A DNA stretch of 6,465 nucleotides, taken from Spirochaetota bacterium. GTDB taxonomy: Bacteria > Spirochaetota > UBA4802 > UB4802. The position numbers were made by a program, and so were the translations under genes. This document shows positions 6,135-6,465 of the stretch, in pieces (positions within the stretch are counted from its first letter, which is position 1; each line of letters starts with the position of its first letter). The DNA is taken from NCBI GenBank assembly GCA_029548025.1, contig JAKPOE010000087.1, forward strand, positions 1-6,465. The letters are read 5' to 3'. The notes below the pieces were generated by a model, which saw only the letters and a program-made list of their open reading frames with translations, was not told the origin of the DNA and did no database searches.

Positions 6135-6465
6135 TGTTTTCATTTTATATTTCCCAATAGGCGATGGATTGAACGTGAACAACCTGATATTGTGTTAAAA
6201 AATTTAAGGATAATGTTGAGCATCATGTTTCTTTAACCTTTGAAGACGCCTGTTTAGAACTATGCCATGCTCTGATGCAAAAACATTTACTGCAATGTAA
6301 CCGTATAGGTAGGTGTTGATCAAAATTTTAGTAAAAATATCAAGGGACATTGTCTATTGCAAAGATCAAAATAACTGCTATATGCTTTTTAGTAAAACCG
6401 GATTTACAAACGACATGAAAATGATTGCAAAAAAAGATGATGGTATGCTCTTTGATTGCAATACT
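6135..6465 (+). pseudogene. Decayed C-terminal part of a DUF234-type (archaeal-type) ATPase
   Basis: Three consecutive frames carry pieces of one conserved domain in the right order. Frame A (6135-6202) reads CFHFIFPNRRWIEREQPDIV, matching the 'FWF.fv.PN...IE.g' start of the DUF234 domain. Frame B (6203-6319) reads FKDNVEHHVSLTFEDACLEL and later CNRIGR, matching '..f..h....FE..C.e.l' and 'IGRWW'; it ends at TGA 6317-6319. Frame C (about 6313-6465) reads ISRDIVYCKD and MLFSKTGFTNDMKMIAKKDD, matching the 'lFSKsGFt..l...a' C-terminal block. DUF234 is the nuclease-like C-terminal domain of AAA-type ATPases of unclear function, common in archaea and some bacteria. The A-to-B shift is healed by one extra A in the run at 6197-6202; the B-to-C shift by one base near 6314. 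The usual 'FGECKW' region between the IGRWW-like and FSK blocks is missing, as is the whole P-loop half, so this is a real remnant. The last codons may lie beyond the window. Confidence 0.75.

Overview
The window is AT-rich bacterial chromosome with ordinary Shine-Dalgarno starts and sigma70-like promoters. Gene content is a GH38 alpha-mannosidase end, a MelB-type glycoside/cation symporter, a long acyl-CoA dehydrogenase, a sodium/solute symporter, and decayed remnants including a DUF234-type ATPase. This suggests a heterotrophic, probably anaerobic, glycan- and organic-acid-using bacterium. A spirochaete or a similar low-GC lineage would fit, but that is inference; there is no rRNA or marker gene to settle it.

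Layout. Positions 2-463 (+) hold the last 153 codons of a GH38 alpha-mannosidase. Convergent to it, 1859-500 (-) encodes a GPH-family (MelB-like) transporter that is complete except for one extra base in an A7/T7 run at 1511-1517, which splits it into two frames. A 271-bp divergent spacer carries candidate promoters for the transporter (-) and for the acyl-CoA dehydrogenase at 2131-3837 (+). That gene has a strong RBS and ends in a textbook hairpin/T-tract terminator at 3855-3881, so it appears to be monocistronic.

Positions 3838-4674 are a gene-poor, very AT-rich stretch. It holds a doubtful short minus-strand ORF (4050-3880) and a small plus-strand gene (4180-4492) with a good RBS, broken at another A7 run. 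A candidate promoter (4555-4586) and a perfect 7+3+7 palindrome (4616-4632) follow. Next comes an intact SSS-family sodium/solute symporter (4675-6129). Six bases after its stop begins the decayed C-terminal part of a DUF234-type ATPase (6135 to the window end), whose homology is scattered over three frames.

How the genes relate. The mannosidase and the GPH transporter plausibly form a small mannoside or glycan-use locus. The dehydrogenase and the SSS symporter are separate transcription units with no obvious shared pathway. The most notable signal is genome decay or sequence error: three genes are shifted by one base at adenine homopolymers (1511-1517, 4270-4276, 6197-6202). I see no convincing new multi-gene system here.
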